Shown piece by piece: positions 1 through 7,956 of a stretch of 25,755 bases of DNA. The DNA comes from Aliarcobacter sp017996075. GTDB lineage: Bacteria; Campylobacterota; Campylobacteria; Campylobacterales; Arcobacteraceae. The stretch is from assembly GCF_051062515.1 (NCBI RefSeq), contig NZ_JAMXEK010000016.1; one strand, written 5' to 3'. The position numbers and the translations under genes were made by a program. The stretch's first letter is position 1; every line of letters begins with the position of its first letter. The notes beneath the pieces are model-generated. The model had not been told where the DNA came from. It saw only the letters and a program-made list of their open reading frames with translations, and ran no database searches.

Positions 1-207
1 GAGGTATATGAGAATATATTAGGAAAAGATAAAACAACATTATTTATAATAATAGGGTTTATTTTAATAATATTTTTTAAGAATAGTATGGAAAAGATGA
101 TTAATTTTAAACCATCTTATTTTAATTTAATTTATATGATTACAATTTTACTTGTAGGTATTTCTATGATGTCTAATGTTTCTGAGTTTTTGTATTTTAA
201 TTTTTAG
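1..207 (+). CDS. MBOAT-family O-acyltransferase, C-terminal fragment
   Basis: This is the last 68 codons of a gene entering from the left edge, read in frame 1 to a TAG at 205-207. The fragment is hydrophobic, with one clear membrane segment (about residues 14-26) and a second near the end. It finishes on SEFLYFNF, which resembles the FIYFxF-type ending common in AlgI/DltB-like MBOAT proteins. Those proteins move acyl groups, usually acetyl, across the inner membrane onto exported polysaccharide. The next gene starts 7 bases downstream and encodes an SGNH/DHHW protein, the usual partner of such an acyltransferase, which supports the call. The catalytic His lies outside the window, so the family rests on the C-terminal pattern plus context. 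Confidence 0.6.
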   Translation, partial: EVYENILGKDKTTLFIIIGFILIIFFKNSMEKMINFKPSYFNLIYMITILLVGISMMSNVSEFLYFNF

Positions 208-214
208 GGAAAAA

Positions 215-1285
215 ATGAATAAAAAATTTGTATATATAACTTTATTAATTATCATTTTATTTTTAAGTTTTCATTATATAGTTTGGAATATATTTACATA
301 TAAAATTTTAGATCCAAAACCATATACAATAGGTGATTTATCTAGAATAAGCTATCAATTAAATTCTATACATAATAGAATCGATGAAGTTGATTTACCG
401 AAAACTCATATTACATATAAAGATTTTAATAATAATAAAATAGATATTATAACTATAGGTGATTCATTTTCAAATGGTGCTTCAGGTGGTAAAAATCCAT
501 ATTATCAAGATTATATTTCAACAATGTATAATGTAAATGTAATGAATATAAATACTTTGGATTCAAAGTATACATTTATTGAAACTATAAATGCGTTAAT
601 AGATAACGGATGGCTTCAAAAAATACATCCTAAAATAATAATTATTGAAACAGTTGGAAGAAAATTTTATGAACACTATTCAAGAAATCAAGATTGGGAC
701 ATAAAATTAATTAATAATTTTGAAGAAAAACTTTATAACCAGAAATGGAGGGATAATATTGAGATTCCAAGTATTATTAACACAGCAAATTATAAAGTAT
801 TATTTTATAGTTTATTATATAATTTTAAAATTAATGCAAAAGATAGTGTTTATAAACTTGAGCTTAAAAAAGATTTGTTTAGTGTAAAAAATAAAAATTC
901 ACTTTTAATTTATGAAGAAGATTTAAAAAACTTAAAATACTTTAATGATACAAATATTGATAAAATAAATCAAAATTTTAATCTTTTATCTGATAAGTTA
1001 AAACAAATTGGTATTGAGTTATTTGTAATGCCAGCTGTAGATAAATATGATTTATATTATCCTTTCATTAAAGATAATTTTTTTCATGAGAATAATTTGT
1101 TTGAATATTTAAGAAGAGTAAATAAAAAATATTATTTAATTGATACAAAAAAAATTCTTCAGGAAGAGCTTTTAAAAAATGAGATTGACATTTATTATGC
1201 TGATGATACTCATTGGAGTTATAAAGCATCAAAAATAATTTCTAATAGTCTTAAAAAGGAAATTGAAAATGTTATATCTAAATAA
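215..1285 (+). CDS. SGNH/DHHW-type (AlgX/AlgJ-like) polysaccharide O-acetylation protein
   Basis: A 356-residue protein with an N-terminal membrane or signal anchor (about residues 4-24) and a predicted periplasmic SGNH-hydrolase-like domain. GDSFS at 82-86 gives a nucleophile-like Ser84. DDTHW at 330-334 near the C terminus matches the DxxH catalytic block of the AlgJ/AlgX/DHHW group. In that group the protein takes the acetyl group delivered by an MBOAT partner and places it on the polysaccharide. The start at 215 is preferred over an in-frame ATG at 176 because AGGG at 206-209 is well placed and the earlier start would lie inside the MBOAT gene. The downstream O-antigen ligase gene overlaps its end, suggesting one operon. 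The acceptor sugar is unknown. Confidence 0.68.
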   Translation: MNKKFVYITLLIIILFLSFHYIVWNIFTYKILDPKPYTIGDLSRISYQLNSIHNRIDEVDLPKTHITYKDFNNNKIDIITIGDSFSNGASGGKNPYYQDYISTMYNVNVMNINTLDSKYTFIETINALIDNGWLQKIHPKIIIIETVGRKFYEHYSRNQDWDIKLINNFEEKLYNQKWRDNIEIPSIINTANYKVLFYSLLYNFKINAKDSVYKLELKKDLFSVKNKNSLLIYEEDLKNLKYFNDTNIDKINQNFNLLSDKLKQIGIELFVMPAVDKYDLYYPFIKDNFFHENNLFEYLRRVNKKYYLIDTKKILQEELLKNEIDIYYADDTHWSYKASKIISNSLKKEIENVISK

Positions 1286-2546
1286 GCTAAGAGAAGAAAG
1301 TTTTAATATTATTATACTAAATAATCTTATGATTATTTATTGTATTTCTCTTTTGCTTTCGTATAAAATCTCAGGTACTATATTTTACATAATGTTAGTA
1401 ATATTTTTATTAAATAATAATTTAAAGAGTTATTTTATAGAATCGCTTAACAATAAAATAATACAAGCATTTATTTTATATTTTCTACTACATGCATTTT
1501 GGGTTATAGGAAGTGAAAATTTAGAAAATGCTTTATTCCAATTAAGAAAAAATATAATTCTTTTATCTCCTATATTGTTTTATCCAATAATAAGAAAAGA
1601 ATATATAGAAAAAATATTTTTATGTTTTGTAATAGTAATCTTTTTTAGTTCAATTCTTTCTATTTTGATGTATTTTGATTTAATACAAGTTAATAATACA
1701 ATTTCTGGTGAATCTATTGCTTTTTTGTATAAATCTGATTATGGTTTTTTTTTACTTATAGCTATTGGATATTCTTTCTATAATTTTTATTATATAAAAA
1801 AAGAATTATTAGTAAAGAAAATATTCTTTTTATTTTGTATAATATTTTTATCTTTTAATATTTTTATAATTGGTTCTAGAACTTTTATGCTAATATATTT
1901 TGTGGCAATAACTTTTTTGATACTATCAGTTTATAGAAAGCATATTTTTAAAGCAATTATTTTTATTATAGTTATTATTAATCTATTATTCGTTATTTAT
2001 TTAAATAATAATGAAATTAAAAACCAAATTGATGATATTTTTAATGGACTTAATAAAAGTTATTATGAAAAAGAATATTCTAGTAGTTCTGGTGTAAGAG
2101 CTGGACTTATTGAATATAGTATACCAGTTATTAAAGATAATTTTTTCTTTGGTGTAGGTACAGGAGATCATATTGATGAAGTAAAAAAACAGATTCAAAA
2201 ATCTTCTGATTATGAAACTGAAAAAGATGATAAATATAAATTTTTGCTTAAATCTATTAATATAGGATATAGTTCTTTTCTACATAATACTTATATTCAA
2301 ACCTTAGTTCAATTTGGTTTAGTAGGATTTATAATATGGATTAATATGTTTTATCAAATAATTAGGGTTGAGAAATCAAAAATTTTATATAATAAACTAA
2401 CAATATATATAGTAATTGTTTATTTATCAATGTGTATTGCAGGAGCTGAACTTATGTATCAAAATCTAGGAAAGATGCTATTATTAATTTTTAGCTTGTT
2501 GATATATAATAAAAAATTTGAAATATTAAATCGAAATCGAATTTAG
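1269..2546 (+). CDS. O-antigen ligase/polymerase family membrane protein (Wzy_C type)
   Basis: About 425 residues, almost entirely hydrophobic, with roughly ten to twelve predicted membrane segments and one large hydrophilic loop (about 245-335). The loop contains a conserved-looking Arg (near 277) and ends in SSFLHNTYIQTLVQFG, the HN-type motif of the O-antigen ligase/Wzy_C family, with His near 339. GSRT at 202-205 is also typical. Members either ligate polymerised O-antigen to lipid A-core (WaaL) or polymerise repeat units (Wzy). Sequence alone does not separate the two, and the position in an O-polysaccharide cassette fits either. The ATG at 1269 is preferred to a TTG at 1263 because AAGGA at 1256-1260 sits 8 bases ahead of it. 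It overlaps the previous gene by 17 bases. Confidence 0.75.
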   Translation: MLYLNKLREESFNIIILNNLMIIYCISLLLSYKISGTIFYIMLVIFLLNNNLKSYFIESLNNKIIQAFILYFLLHAFWVIGSENLENALFQLRKNIILLSPILFYPIIRKEYIEKIFLCFVIVIFFSSILSILMYFDLIQVNNTISGESIAFLYKSDYGFFLLIAIGYSFYNFYYIKKELLVKKIFFLFCIIFLSFNIFIIGSRTFMLIYFVAITFLILSVYRKHIFKAIIFIIVIINLLFVIYLNNNEIKNQIDDIFNGLNKSYYEKEYSSSSGVRAGLIEYSIPVIKDNFFFGVGTGDHIDEVKKQIQKSSDYETEKDDKYKFLLKSINIGYSSFLHNTYIQTLVQFGLVGFIIWINMFYQIIRVEKSKILYNKLTIYIVIVYLSMCIAGAELMYQNLGKMLLLIFSLLIYNKKFEILNRNRI

Positions 2547-2573
2547 TATATTTAATTAAAGTAGGGATTTTAA

Positions 2574-2990
2574 ATGATAAATTATAGACTCGTAGATTTC
2601 AAAACTTTAGGAGATGAAAGAGGCTCTTTAATAGCCATAGAAGAAGGTTATAATACTCCATTTGAAATAAAAAGAGTTTATTATATATTTGATACAAAAG
2701 ACGGAGTAGAAAGAGGATTTCATGCTCATATAAATCTAAAACAAATGTGCATAGTTGTAAAAGGTAGTTGTATATTTGTACTTGATGATGGATATAAAAG
2801 AGAAGAGATAAAGCTTGATAATCCAAATCAAGGACTTTACATAGAAGGGCTTATTTGGAGAGAAATGAAAGATTTTAGTAAGGATTGTGTTTTATTAGTA
2901 TTAGCAAGTGAACACTATGATGAAAGTGACTATATAAGAAATTATGATAAATTTTTAGAAGAAGTAAGAAATGATTCATCAATTAGCTGA
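2574..2990 (+). CDS. fdtA: dTDP-4-keto-6-deoxyglucose 3,4-ketoisomerase (FdtA/QdtA-like)
   Basis: A 138-residue single-domain cupin of the WxcM-like/FdtA family. GDERGSL at 13-19 and the hallmark RGFHAH at 47-52 are present; His50 and His52 correspond to the catalytic histidines of FdtA. The enzyme moves the keto group from C4 to C3 of dTDP-4-keto-6-deoxy-D-glucose. The epimer made at C4 (galacto for FdtA, gluco for QdtA) decides between Fuc3NAc and Qui3NAc and cannot be read with certainty here. AGGGA at 2563-2567 sits 6 bases before the ATG. The next two genes encode the matching N-acetyltransferase and aminotransferase, so the three form one pathway unit. The symbol stands for the family. 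Confidence 0.83.
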   Translation: MINYRLVDFKTLGDERGSLIAIEEGYNTPFEIKRVYYIFDTKDGVERGFHAHINLKQMCIVVKGSCIFVLDDGYKREEIKLDNPNQGLYIEGLIWREMKDFSKDCVLLVLASEHYDESDYIRNYDKFLEEVRNDSSIS

Positions 2991-3480
2991 TGTTCAAACT
3001 GAATATATTGGAGACAATACAAATGTTTGGCAATTTTGTGTAATTTTAGAAAATGCAAGAATAGGAAATAATTGTAATATAAATGCACAAGTTTTTGTAG
3101 AAAATGATGTTATCATTGGAGATAATGTAACAATAAAAAGTGGTGTACAAATTTGGGATGGGATAATTTTAGAAAATAATGTTTTTATAGGACCAAATGT
3201 AACATTTACAAATGATTTTTTACCCAGAAGTAAACAATATCCAAAAGAATTTTTGAAAACAACTATAAAGAAATCAGCTTCAATTGGAGCAAATAGTACT
3301 ATTTTAGGTGGAATCATAATAGGTGAATATGCAATGATTGGTGCAGGAAGTGTTGTAACTAAAGATGTAAGAAATCAAGAACTTTGGTTTGGCAATCCTG
3401 CAACACATAGAGGTTATGTTTGTAAATGTGGACAGAAGTGTGATGAGAGTTTAGTTTGTAATGAATGTAAAGGACAATAA
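2971..3480 (+). CDS. fdtC: dTDP-3-amino-3,6-dideoxyhexose N-acetyltransferase (FdtC/QdtC-like)
   Basis: A 169-residue left-handed beta-helix acyltransferase: hexapeptide repeats of the [IV]GxNxx type run through about residues 12-135, ending in a WFGNPA turn. The extreme C terminus holds five cysteines (151, 153, 157, 163, 166) in a CxCGxxC...CxxC layout, a small zinc-ribbon-like tail also seen in WlbB/FdtC relatives. Placed between the ketoisomerase and aminotransferase genes, it most likely acetylates the 3-amino group of dTDP-Fuc3N or dTDP-Qui3N using acetyl-CoA. The start lies 20 bases inside the upstream gene, indicating translational coupling; the Shine-Dalgarno is weak and purine-rich. 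The acceptor epimer is uncertain. Confidence 0.78.
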   Translation: MIHQLADVQTEYIGDNTNVWQFCVILENARIGNNCNINAQVFVENDVIIGDNVTIKSGVQIWDGIILENNVFIGPNVTFTNDFLPRSKQYPKEFLKTTIKKSASIGANSTILGGIIIGEYAMIGAGSVVTKDVRNQELWFGNPATHRGYVCKCGQKCDESLVCNECKGQ

Positions 3481-3483
3481 AAA

Positions 3484-4590
3484 ATGATGATTCCATTTTT
3501 AGATCTAAAAGGTTTAAATACTCAATATAGAGATGAATTAATTGAAGCTTGTACAAGAGTGATAGATAGTGGTTGGTATATTCAAGGGAATAAATGTAAA
3601 GAGTTTGAAACTGAGTTTGCTGAATACTGTGGAACAAAATATGCGATTGGTGTTGCTAATGGCCTAGATGCACTTATATTAATACTTAGAGCTTATAAAG
3701 AGTTAGGAGTTATTCAGGATGGGGATGAAGTCATAGTTCCATCAAACACATATATAGCTTCTATTTTAGCAATTTCTCAAAATAATTTAGTACCAGTTTT
3801 AGTAGAACCTGATATAAATACTTATCTAATAGATCCAAATAAAATAGAAGATAAAATCACTTTAAAAACAAAAGCTATTTTACCAGTACACCTTTATGGA
3901 CAAACTTGTGAAATGGATAAAATAAATGAAATTGCTAAAAAATATAATCTAAAAGTTATTGAAGATTCTGCACAATCACATGGAGCTTATTTTAAGGGAA
4001 AAAGAAGTGGAAATCTAGGAGATGCTAGTGGATTTAGTTTTTATCCAGGAAAAAATCTAGGAGCTTTAGGAGATGGTGGAGCAGTTGCAACAAATGATGA
4101 AAACTTAGCAAATACTATAAAAGCACTTTCTAATTATGGAAGCCATAAAAAGTATGAAAATCTTTTTAAAGGTATAAATAGTAGACTTGATGAAATTCAA
4201 GCTGCAATGCTTATAGTAAAACTAAAATATCTTGATCAGGAAATCTATAAAAGACGAGAAATAGCAAACTATTATCTACAAAATATCAAAAATGATAATA
4301 TCATTTTACCAACAGTTAGAAATCAAGATAGTCATGTATGGCATCTTTTTGTAATAAGAACAAATAAAAGAGATGAATTGCAAAAATATCTACTTGACAA
4401 TGGGATTCAAACACTAATTCACTATCCAATTCCTCCTCATAAACAAAATGCTTATAAAGAGTGGAATAATGAACGTTATGAAATTAGTGAACAAATACAT
4501 AACGAGATTTTGAGTTTGCCTATAAGCGGTATCCAAAATTTACATGATACTCAAAAAATAGTGGAGATATTAAATGAATTTAGAAAATAA
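3484..4590 (+). CDS. fdtB: dTDP-3-keto-6-deoxyhexose 3-aminotransferase (FdtB/QdtB-like, DegT/DnrJ/EryC1/StrS family)
   Basis: A 368-residue PLP-dependent sugar aminotransferase of full family length. DSAQSHGA at 161-168 supplies the Asp that contacts the pyridine nitrogen. FSFYPGKNLGALGDGGA at 184-200 contains the Schiff-base lysine, Lys190. It would convert the 3-keto sugar made by the upstream isomerase to the 3-amino sugar, which the neighbouring acetyltransferase then modifies. Two tandem ATGs (3484, 3487) make the exact start uncertain by one residue. The gene begins 4 bases after fdtC and its end overlaps the next gene by 17 bases, so all belong to one transcription unit. Confidence 0.85.
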   Translation: MMIPFLDLKGLNTQYRDELIEACTRVIDSGWYIQGNKCKEFETEFAEYCGTKYAIGVANGLDALILILRAYKELGVIQDGDEVIVPSNTYIASILAISQNNLVPVLVEPDINTYLIDPNKIEDKITLKTKAILPVHLYGQTCEMDKINEIAKKYNLKVIEDSAQSHGAYFKGKRSGNLGDASGFSFYPGKNLGALGDGGAVATNDENLANTIKALSNYGSHKKYENLFKGINSRLDEIQAAMLIVKLKYLDQEIYKRREIANYYLQNIKNDNIILPTVRNQDSHVWHLFVIRTNKRDELQKYLLDNGIQTLIHYPIPPHKQNAYKEWNNERYEISEQIHNEILSLPISGIQNLHDTQKIVEILNEFRK

Positions 4591-5401
4591 TCCATTAGTA
4601 AGTGTAATTATTCCTTATTATAACCATAATATGTTTGTAGAAAAGACTTTAAATTCTATTTTAGAAGATACATATCCAAATAAAGAAATAATAATTATAA
4701 ATGATGGTTCAACAGAGCATGATAGTTCAAATTTAAATAAATGGATAGAGAAAAATTCTGGTTTTATTAATATAATCTATAAAAAACGAGAGAATAAAGG
4801 AGTAACTAAAACAATTAATGAAATGATAAAATTATCTTCAGGTAAATATATAGCATTAATTGCAAGTGATGATTATTTTATAAATAATACATTTTCAAAA
4901 AGAGTTAATATTTTAGAAAGTAATCCAAATAAATTGATGTTAGTTTCTGACGCAATAGTAGTTGATGATTATGGAAAATTATTATTCCAAAGTGCAATGT
5001 TTGAACAAAGGAAAGCACCTAAAAAAAATTATTTTACAGATTCAGGGTTAAAAAAAGAAATTATAAAAAGATGGTCTTTTGTTGGACCAACATCATTTAT
5101 TAATAAAAAGTTATTTGATATAGTTGGTGATTACAATGAAAATTTATTAATTGAAGATTGGGATTTTTATTTAAGAGTAGTTTCAAAAAATTTAATACTA
5201 TTTTTTGATGAAAAAGTTGCTGCATATAGATGGCATGATAATAATATAAGTAAAGATGAAACAAAAAATTATCTTAGAGATTTGTGTGCATGTGAAACAC
5301 AAAAAATTAATATTAAAAATTTTAAATTTCCATACAACATTATACTATGGTTAAGATCAAAAAAATGTTTTAAAAGGTTAATTGACAAATATAAAAAATA
5401 G
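4574..5401 (+). CDS. Glycosyltransferase family 2
   Basis: A 275-residue GT-A fold protein. The N terminus reads VSVIIPYYN at 9-17, followed by NDGST at 43-47 for nucleotide binding. ASDD at 97-100 takes the DxD metal and sugar-nucleotide position, and an ED-type catalytic block, IEDWDFYLR, is at 193-201. The C-terminal stretch is basic and probably membrane-peripheral. Its place straight after the Fdt genes suggests it transfers the 3-acetamido-3,6-dideoxyhexose or a neighbouring residue during O-unit assembly on the cytoplasmic face; this is inference. The ATG lies inside the end of fdtB. The gene ends only 6 bases from the stop codon of a convergent gene. Confidence 0.8.
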   Translation: MNLENNPLVSVIIPYYNHNMFVEKTLNSILEDTYPNKEIIIINDGSTEHDSSNLNKWIEKNSGFINIIYKKRENKGVTKTINEMIKLSSGKYIALIASDDYFINNTFSKRVNILESNPNKLMLVSDAIVVDDYGKLLFQSAMFEQRKAPKKNYFTDSGLKKEIIKRWSFVGPTSFINKKLFDIVGDYNENLLIEDWDFYLRVVSKNLILFFDEKVAAYRWHDNNISKDETKNYLRDLCACETQKINIKNFKFPYNIILWLRSKKCFKRLIDKYKK

Positions 5402-5407
5402 TTATAA

Positions 5408-6037
5408 TTATATTGGTAATTCCTTACTCCAAAAAATATTTCTTTTTATAATTTTAGCTGGAATTCCAGCTAAAATCACATTATTCTCATACACTCCCGA
5501 GCTTACAAGTGCGTTTAAAGCAATTACACTATTACTACCAACATATGCACCTTTAAGAATTTTTACATTTTGGCAAATCCATACATTATTTCCAATATGG
5601 ATGTTTGAACTTGGATTTATTAAGTTTCCATTTTCAAAAATAGAGTGACCATCATTATTTCTAATTTCTATATTTGAAGCAATTAGACACTGTTCATCTA
5701 TCTGAATCGAACTATTTTCACCAGCACAAACAATAGTAGCACCTCCTATTTCACAATTATTTTTTATAGTAATTCTTAAATTGTTACCTTGAATTATTAT
5801 ATTGGTGTCTCTTAACATACAATTTTCATATATTTCTAAGGTATTGTTTTTCCCATAAATACCTACTTTTAATCTTTTGATATCAGATTTTTTTATTAAT
5901 ACCAAATTTTTATCACCTTTTATGATAATTTTAGAATTTCTTAAATTACTTAAAATATTTATTTTGTTCTTTTTTTTAACTTTAAAATATTTTTTTATTT
6001 GGAAAAAATTATTTATTGTTTTTTGAAAATTGTTCAT
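5408..6037 (-). CDS. Hexapeptide-repeat (LbH) acyltransferase, WcaF/colanic-type
   Basis: A 209-residue protein with a basic N-terminal stretch (about 1-25), then beta-helix hexapeptide repeats from about residue 45. NNDGHSI at 127-133 holds the probable catalytic His131. The C-terminal portion has IGNNVWI and ends in the AGIPAK turn that closes many sugar O-acetyltransferases. It likely acetylates a sugar hydroxyl in a surface-polysaccharide precursor in the cytoplasm; the acceptor is not identifiable. It is the second gene of a two-gene minus-strand unit, 3 bases after the GT4 gene. A perfect 26-base palindrome lies in its 3' end (see the separate entry). Confidence 0.72.
   Translation of the reverse strand: MNNFQKTINNFFQIKKYFKVKKKNKINILSNLRNSKIIIKGDKNLVLIKKSDIKRLKVGIYGKNNTLEIYENCMLRDTNIIIQGNNLRITIKNNCEIGGATIVCAGENSSIQIDEQCLIASNIEIRNNDGHSIFENGNLINPSSNIHIGNNVWICQNVKILKGAYVGSNSVIALNALVSSGVYENNVILAGIPAKIIKRNIFWSKELPI
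5451..5476. repeat. Perfect 26-bp palindrome inside the acyltransferase 3' end
   Basis: ATTTTAGCTGG, AATT, CCAGCTAAAAT: two 11-base arms that are exact reverse complements around a self-complementary AATT. The minus-strand codons read ILAGIPAK, a motif expected here on protein grounds, so the symmetry may be a codon coincidence. It lies 50 bases past the stop of the plus-strand GT2 gene and 41 bases before the stop of its own gene. It could therefore form a hairpin in either transcript. No U-tract follows on either strand. Confidence 0.55.
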
Positions 6038-6040
6038 ATT

Positions 6041-7093
6041 TTAAAGATCCTTATTTAGCAATTCTTTTATCTCTTCAAACTGTTTTTTACTATCAAAAAA
6101 CTTATTGGCTTTAATTTTTCCATTTAAAGCTAAGGTCTCTTTTAATTCTTTATTTTGAATAATAAAAGATAATTTTTCACATAAGCTATCACTATTCATA
6201 CTTTCAAATAGAAGTCCAGTTTTTTCATCATCTATTATTTCAAGAGGTCCGCCACTATTACTTCCTAAAACACAAACACCACATTTCATAGCTTCAATAA
6301 GTACAAGCCCAAAAGTCTCTTTTTTTGTTGCTAAAACTACACAATCTGAAATTTGCATTAAATCTGTTGGATTAGAAACAAAGCCTGTAAATATATCATT
6401 TGGATAGCTATTTTTTAGATTATTAAAATAACTTTCATCCATATAGTGACCAACGACTAAAGTTTTTATTTTTATACCATTTTTTCGCAAACTTTCAACA
6501 GCTTGTAAAACTATATGCTGTCCTTTTGCTTCTTCAATCCTTCCAACTATACAAACTATAAATTCATCAGTTATATTAAAATATTTTTTTAAACTATTTT
6601 TTTCTTCATTGCTTAAAAGTTTAGGATTATTTGCCCCAATATAAGAAGTTTCTATTTTAGGTCTTATATCTTTTGGAATAAACTTTTCTAGTTGTTCTTT
6701 CACTAGATTTGTAACAGCAATCAGCATATCAATATTTTTATATAAAAACTTATGATAAAAATCACTTTTAAATCTTGTCATATGCATATGTCTAGTTTGA
6801 ACAATTTTTGGTTTTCTTTTTGAAAGAAGTTTTGCAAAAACAACTACTGGAAGATCTTTTGTCCAATGAAGATGAACTATATCAATTTTTTCTTTATCTA
6901 TGATACGAGCTAGTTTAAAAAAACTATATCTTGAAAGCTCAAAATAATCCATTTTTTCATTTTCAAATACACTTTTTAGCTTTGATTTTTTGTTTATAAC
7001 AGCAGGTGAATTTAAATATTTTGTAATATTTTTCATATACAGCTCAAGTCCACCTAAATCAGGAGATAGACAAACTTCTAAAACTTTTTTCAT
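6041..7093 (-). CDS. Glycosyltransferase family 4 (GT-B)
   Basis: A 350-residue retaining GT-B glycosyltransferase. The acceptor-side glycine-rich start DLGGLE is at 12-17. GRIEEAKG at 184-191 supplies the Arg and Lys that bind the donor phosphates. The EX7E element is intact as KKETFGLVLIEAMKCG, with Glu259 and Glu267. It is the first gene of a short minus-strand unit with the LbH acyltransferase, pointing away from the core operon that starts at 7207. It probably adds a sugar to the O-unit or outer core; donor and acceptor are unknown. A purine-rich AAAGAG sits about 6 bases upstream of the ATG. Confidence 0.8.
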   Translation of the reverse strand: MKKVLEVCLSPDLGGLELYMKNITKYLNSPAVINKKSKLKSVFENEKMDYFELSRYSFFKLARIIDKEKIDIVHLHWTKDLPVVVFAKLLSKRKPKIVQTRHMHMTRFKSDFYHKFLYKNIDMLIAVTNLVKEQLEKFIPKDIRPKIETSYIGANNPKLLSNEEKNSLKKYFNITDEFIVCIVGRIEEAKGQHIVLQAVESLRKNGIKIKTLVVGHYMDESYFNNLKNSYPNDIFTGFVSNPTDLMQISDCVVLATKKETFGLVLIEAMKCGVCVLGSNSGGPLEIIDDEKTGLLFESMNSDSLCEKLSFIIQNKELKETLALNGKIKANKFFDSKKQFEEIKELLNKDL

Positions 7094-7206
7094 AGAACTC
7101 TTTGTTTATTTATTTTAAGCGTATATTCTACTTTTTTAGTAGTTAAATCCAAATTAAATGCTTTTTTGGCTAAAATCTTAACTATCAAAAATGAAAAAGG
7201 TAAAAA
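7094..7206. promoter_or_regulatory. Divergent promoter region between the GT4 unit and the core operon
   Basis: This 113-base gap separates the minus-strand GT4 gene from the plus-strand WaaP-like gene and must carry starts for both. Rightward, TAAAAT at 7171-7176 is a plausible -10, followed by AAAAAGG (7194-7200) as ribosome-binding site. Leftward, TAGAAT on the minus strand (about 7126-7131) is a weaker -10 candidate. A short inverted repeat CTACT/AGTAG (7128-7132 and 7138-7142) lies between them. No good -35 was seen on either strand. An ATG at 7191 opens a 9-codon reading frame ending at 7220 in another frame; I do not call it a gene. Confidence 0.35.
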
Positions 7207-7956
7207 TTGTCAAACTATAAATTTATTTTAAATGAAGAATTCAAAAAATTTGAATCTTTTTTATGCAATATAAAACAATTTTTCAAAGAAAATTCAAATA
7301 CCATACACAAAGCTAGAAATGAACTAAAAATTATAGAGCATGAAAATAAAAAGTTAGTTGTGAAATATTTTAAAATACCTCATTTTATAAATAAAATTGT
7401 CTATACATTTTTCAAAAAATCAAAAGCACAAAAATCTTATGAATATGCTCTAAAAATAAAAGAGTTTACACCAAGACCTATCGGATATATTGAGTTTTAT
7501 AAATTTGGATTATTAGATGATAGTTATTTTGTAAGCGAAAAGTTTGAATATGATTTTACTATTAGAGAGCCACTTTTAGATATAAATTTTCCAAATAAAA
7601 ATGAGATTTTAAAAGCTTTTGCTAAATTTACATTTGAATTACATGAAGCTGGAATTTTTCATTTTGATTATAGCCCTGGAAATATATTAATAAAAAAAGA
7701 GAATGGTAATTTTATTTTTAAAATAGTTGATATAAATAGAATGAAATTTTTTGATTTAGAACTTAATGATAGACTTAAAAACTTTTCAAAACTTTGGGCA
7801 AAAGATGAAGACTTGGAAGTTATCATAAAAGAGTATGCAAGGTTTTTACAAAAAAATGAAAAAGAGTTAGTTTCTATAGCTTTAGATTTTTCGCATAAAC
7901 ATAAAGCAAAAATAAATTTCAAAAAAAGATTAAAAGGAAAAAAAGTTGTTGATTAG
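7207..7956 (+). CDS. LPS core kinase, Kdo/WaaP family (protein-kinase-like fold)
   Basis: A 249-residue protein with the catalytic layout of the WaaP/KdkA/InaA-type LPS kinase group. Lys53 (VVKYFK) is the likely ATP-binding lysine. HFDYSPGN at 152-159 is the HxDxxxxN catalytic loop with Asp154 as base, and VDINRM at 174-179 is the metal-binding DxN block. It probably phosphorylates a Kdo or heptose of the LPS core at the inner membrane. The start is a TTG with AAAAAGG 6 bases upstream; no in-frame ATG lies nearby. It overlaps the deacetylase gene by 11 bases and opens a tightly packed core operon. The exact acceptor is not determined. Confidence 0.7.
   Translation: MSNYKFILNEEFKKFESFLCNIKQFFKENSNTIHKARNELKIIEHENKKLVVKYFKIPHFINKIVYTFFKKSKAQKSYEYALKIKEFTPRPIGYIEFYKFGLLDDSYFVSEKFEYDFTIREPLLDINFPNKNEILKAFAKFTFELHEAGIFHFDYSPGNILIKKENGNFIFKIVDINRMKFFDLELNDRLKNFSKLWAKDEDLEVIIKEYARFLQKNEKELVSIALDFSHKHKAKINFKKRLKGKKVVD

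Noticed and set aside
176..214. Upstream ATG extending the DHHW protein by 13 residues
   Set aside because: It would start inside the MBOAT gene without an RBS, while 215 has AGGG at correct spacing.
5382..5648. Open frame of 88 codons on the plus strand
   Set aside because: It is antisense to the hexapeptide acyltransferase, which has clear family motifs; the peptide has no recognisable features.
7191..7220. Nine-codon ATG frame (MKKVKIVKL) ahead of the WaaP-like gene
   Set aside because: Its start lies only 3 bases before the RBS of the next gene and it has no ribosome-binding site of its own; probably chance in A-rich DNA.
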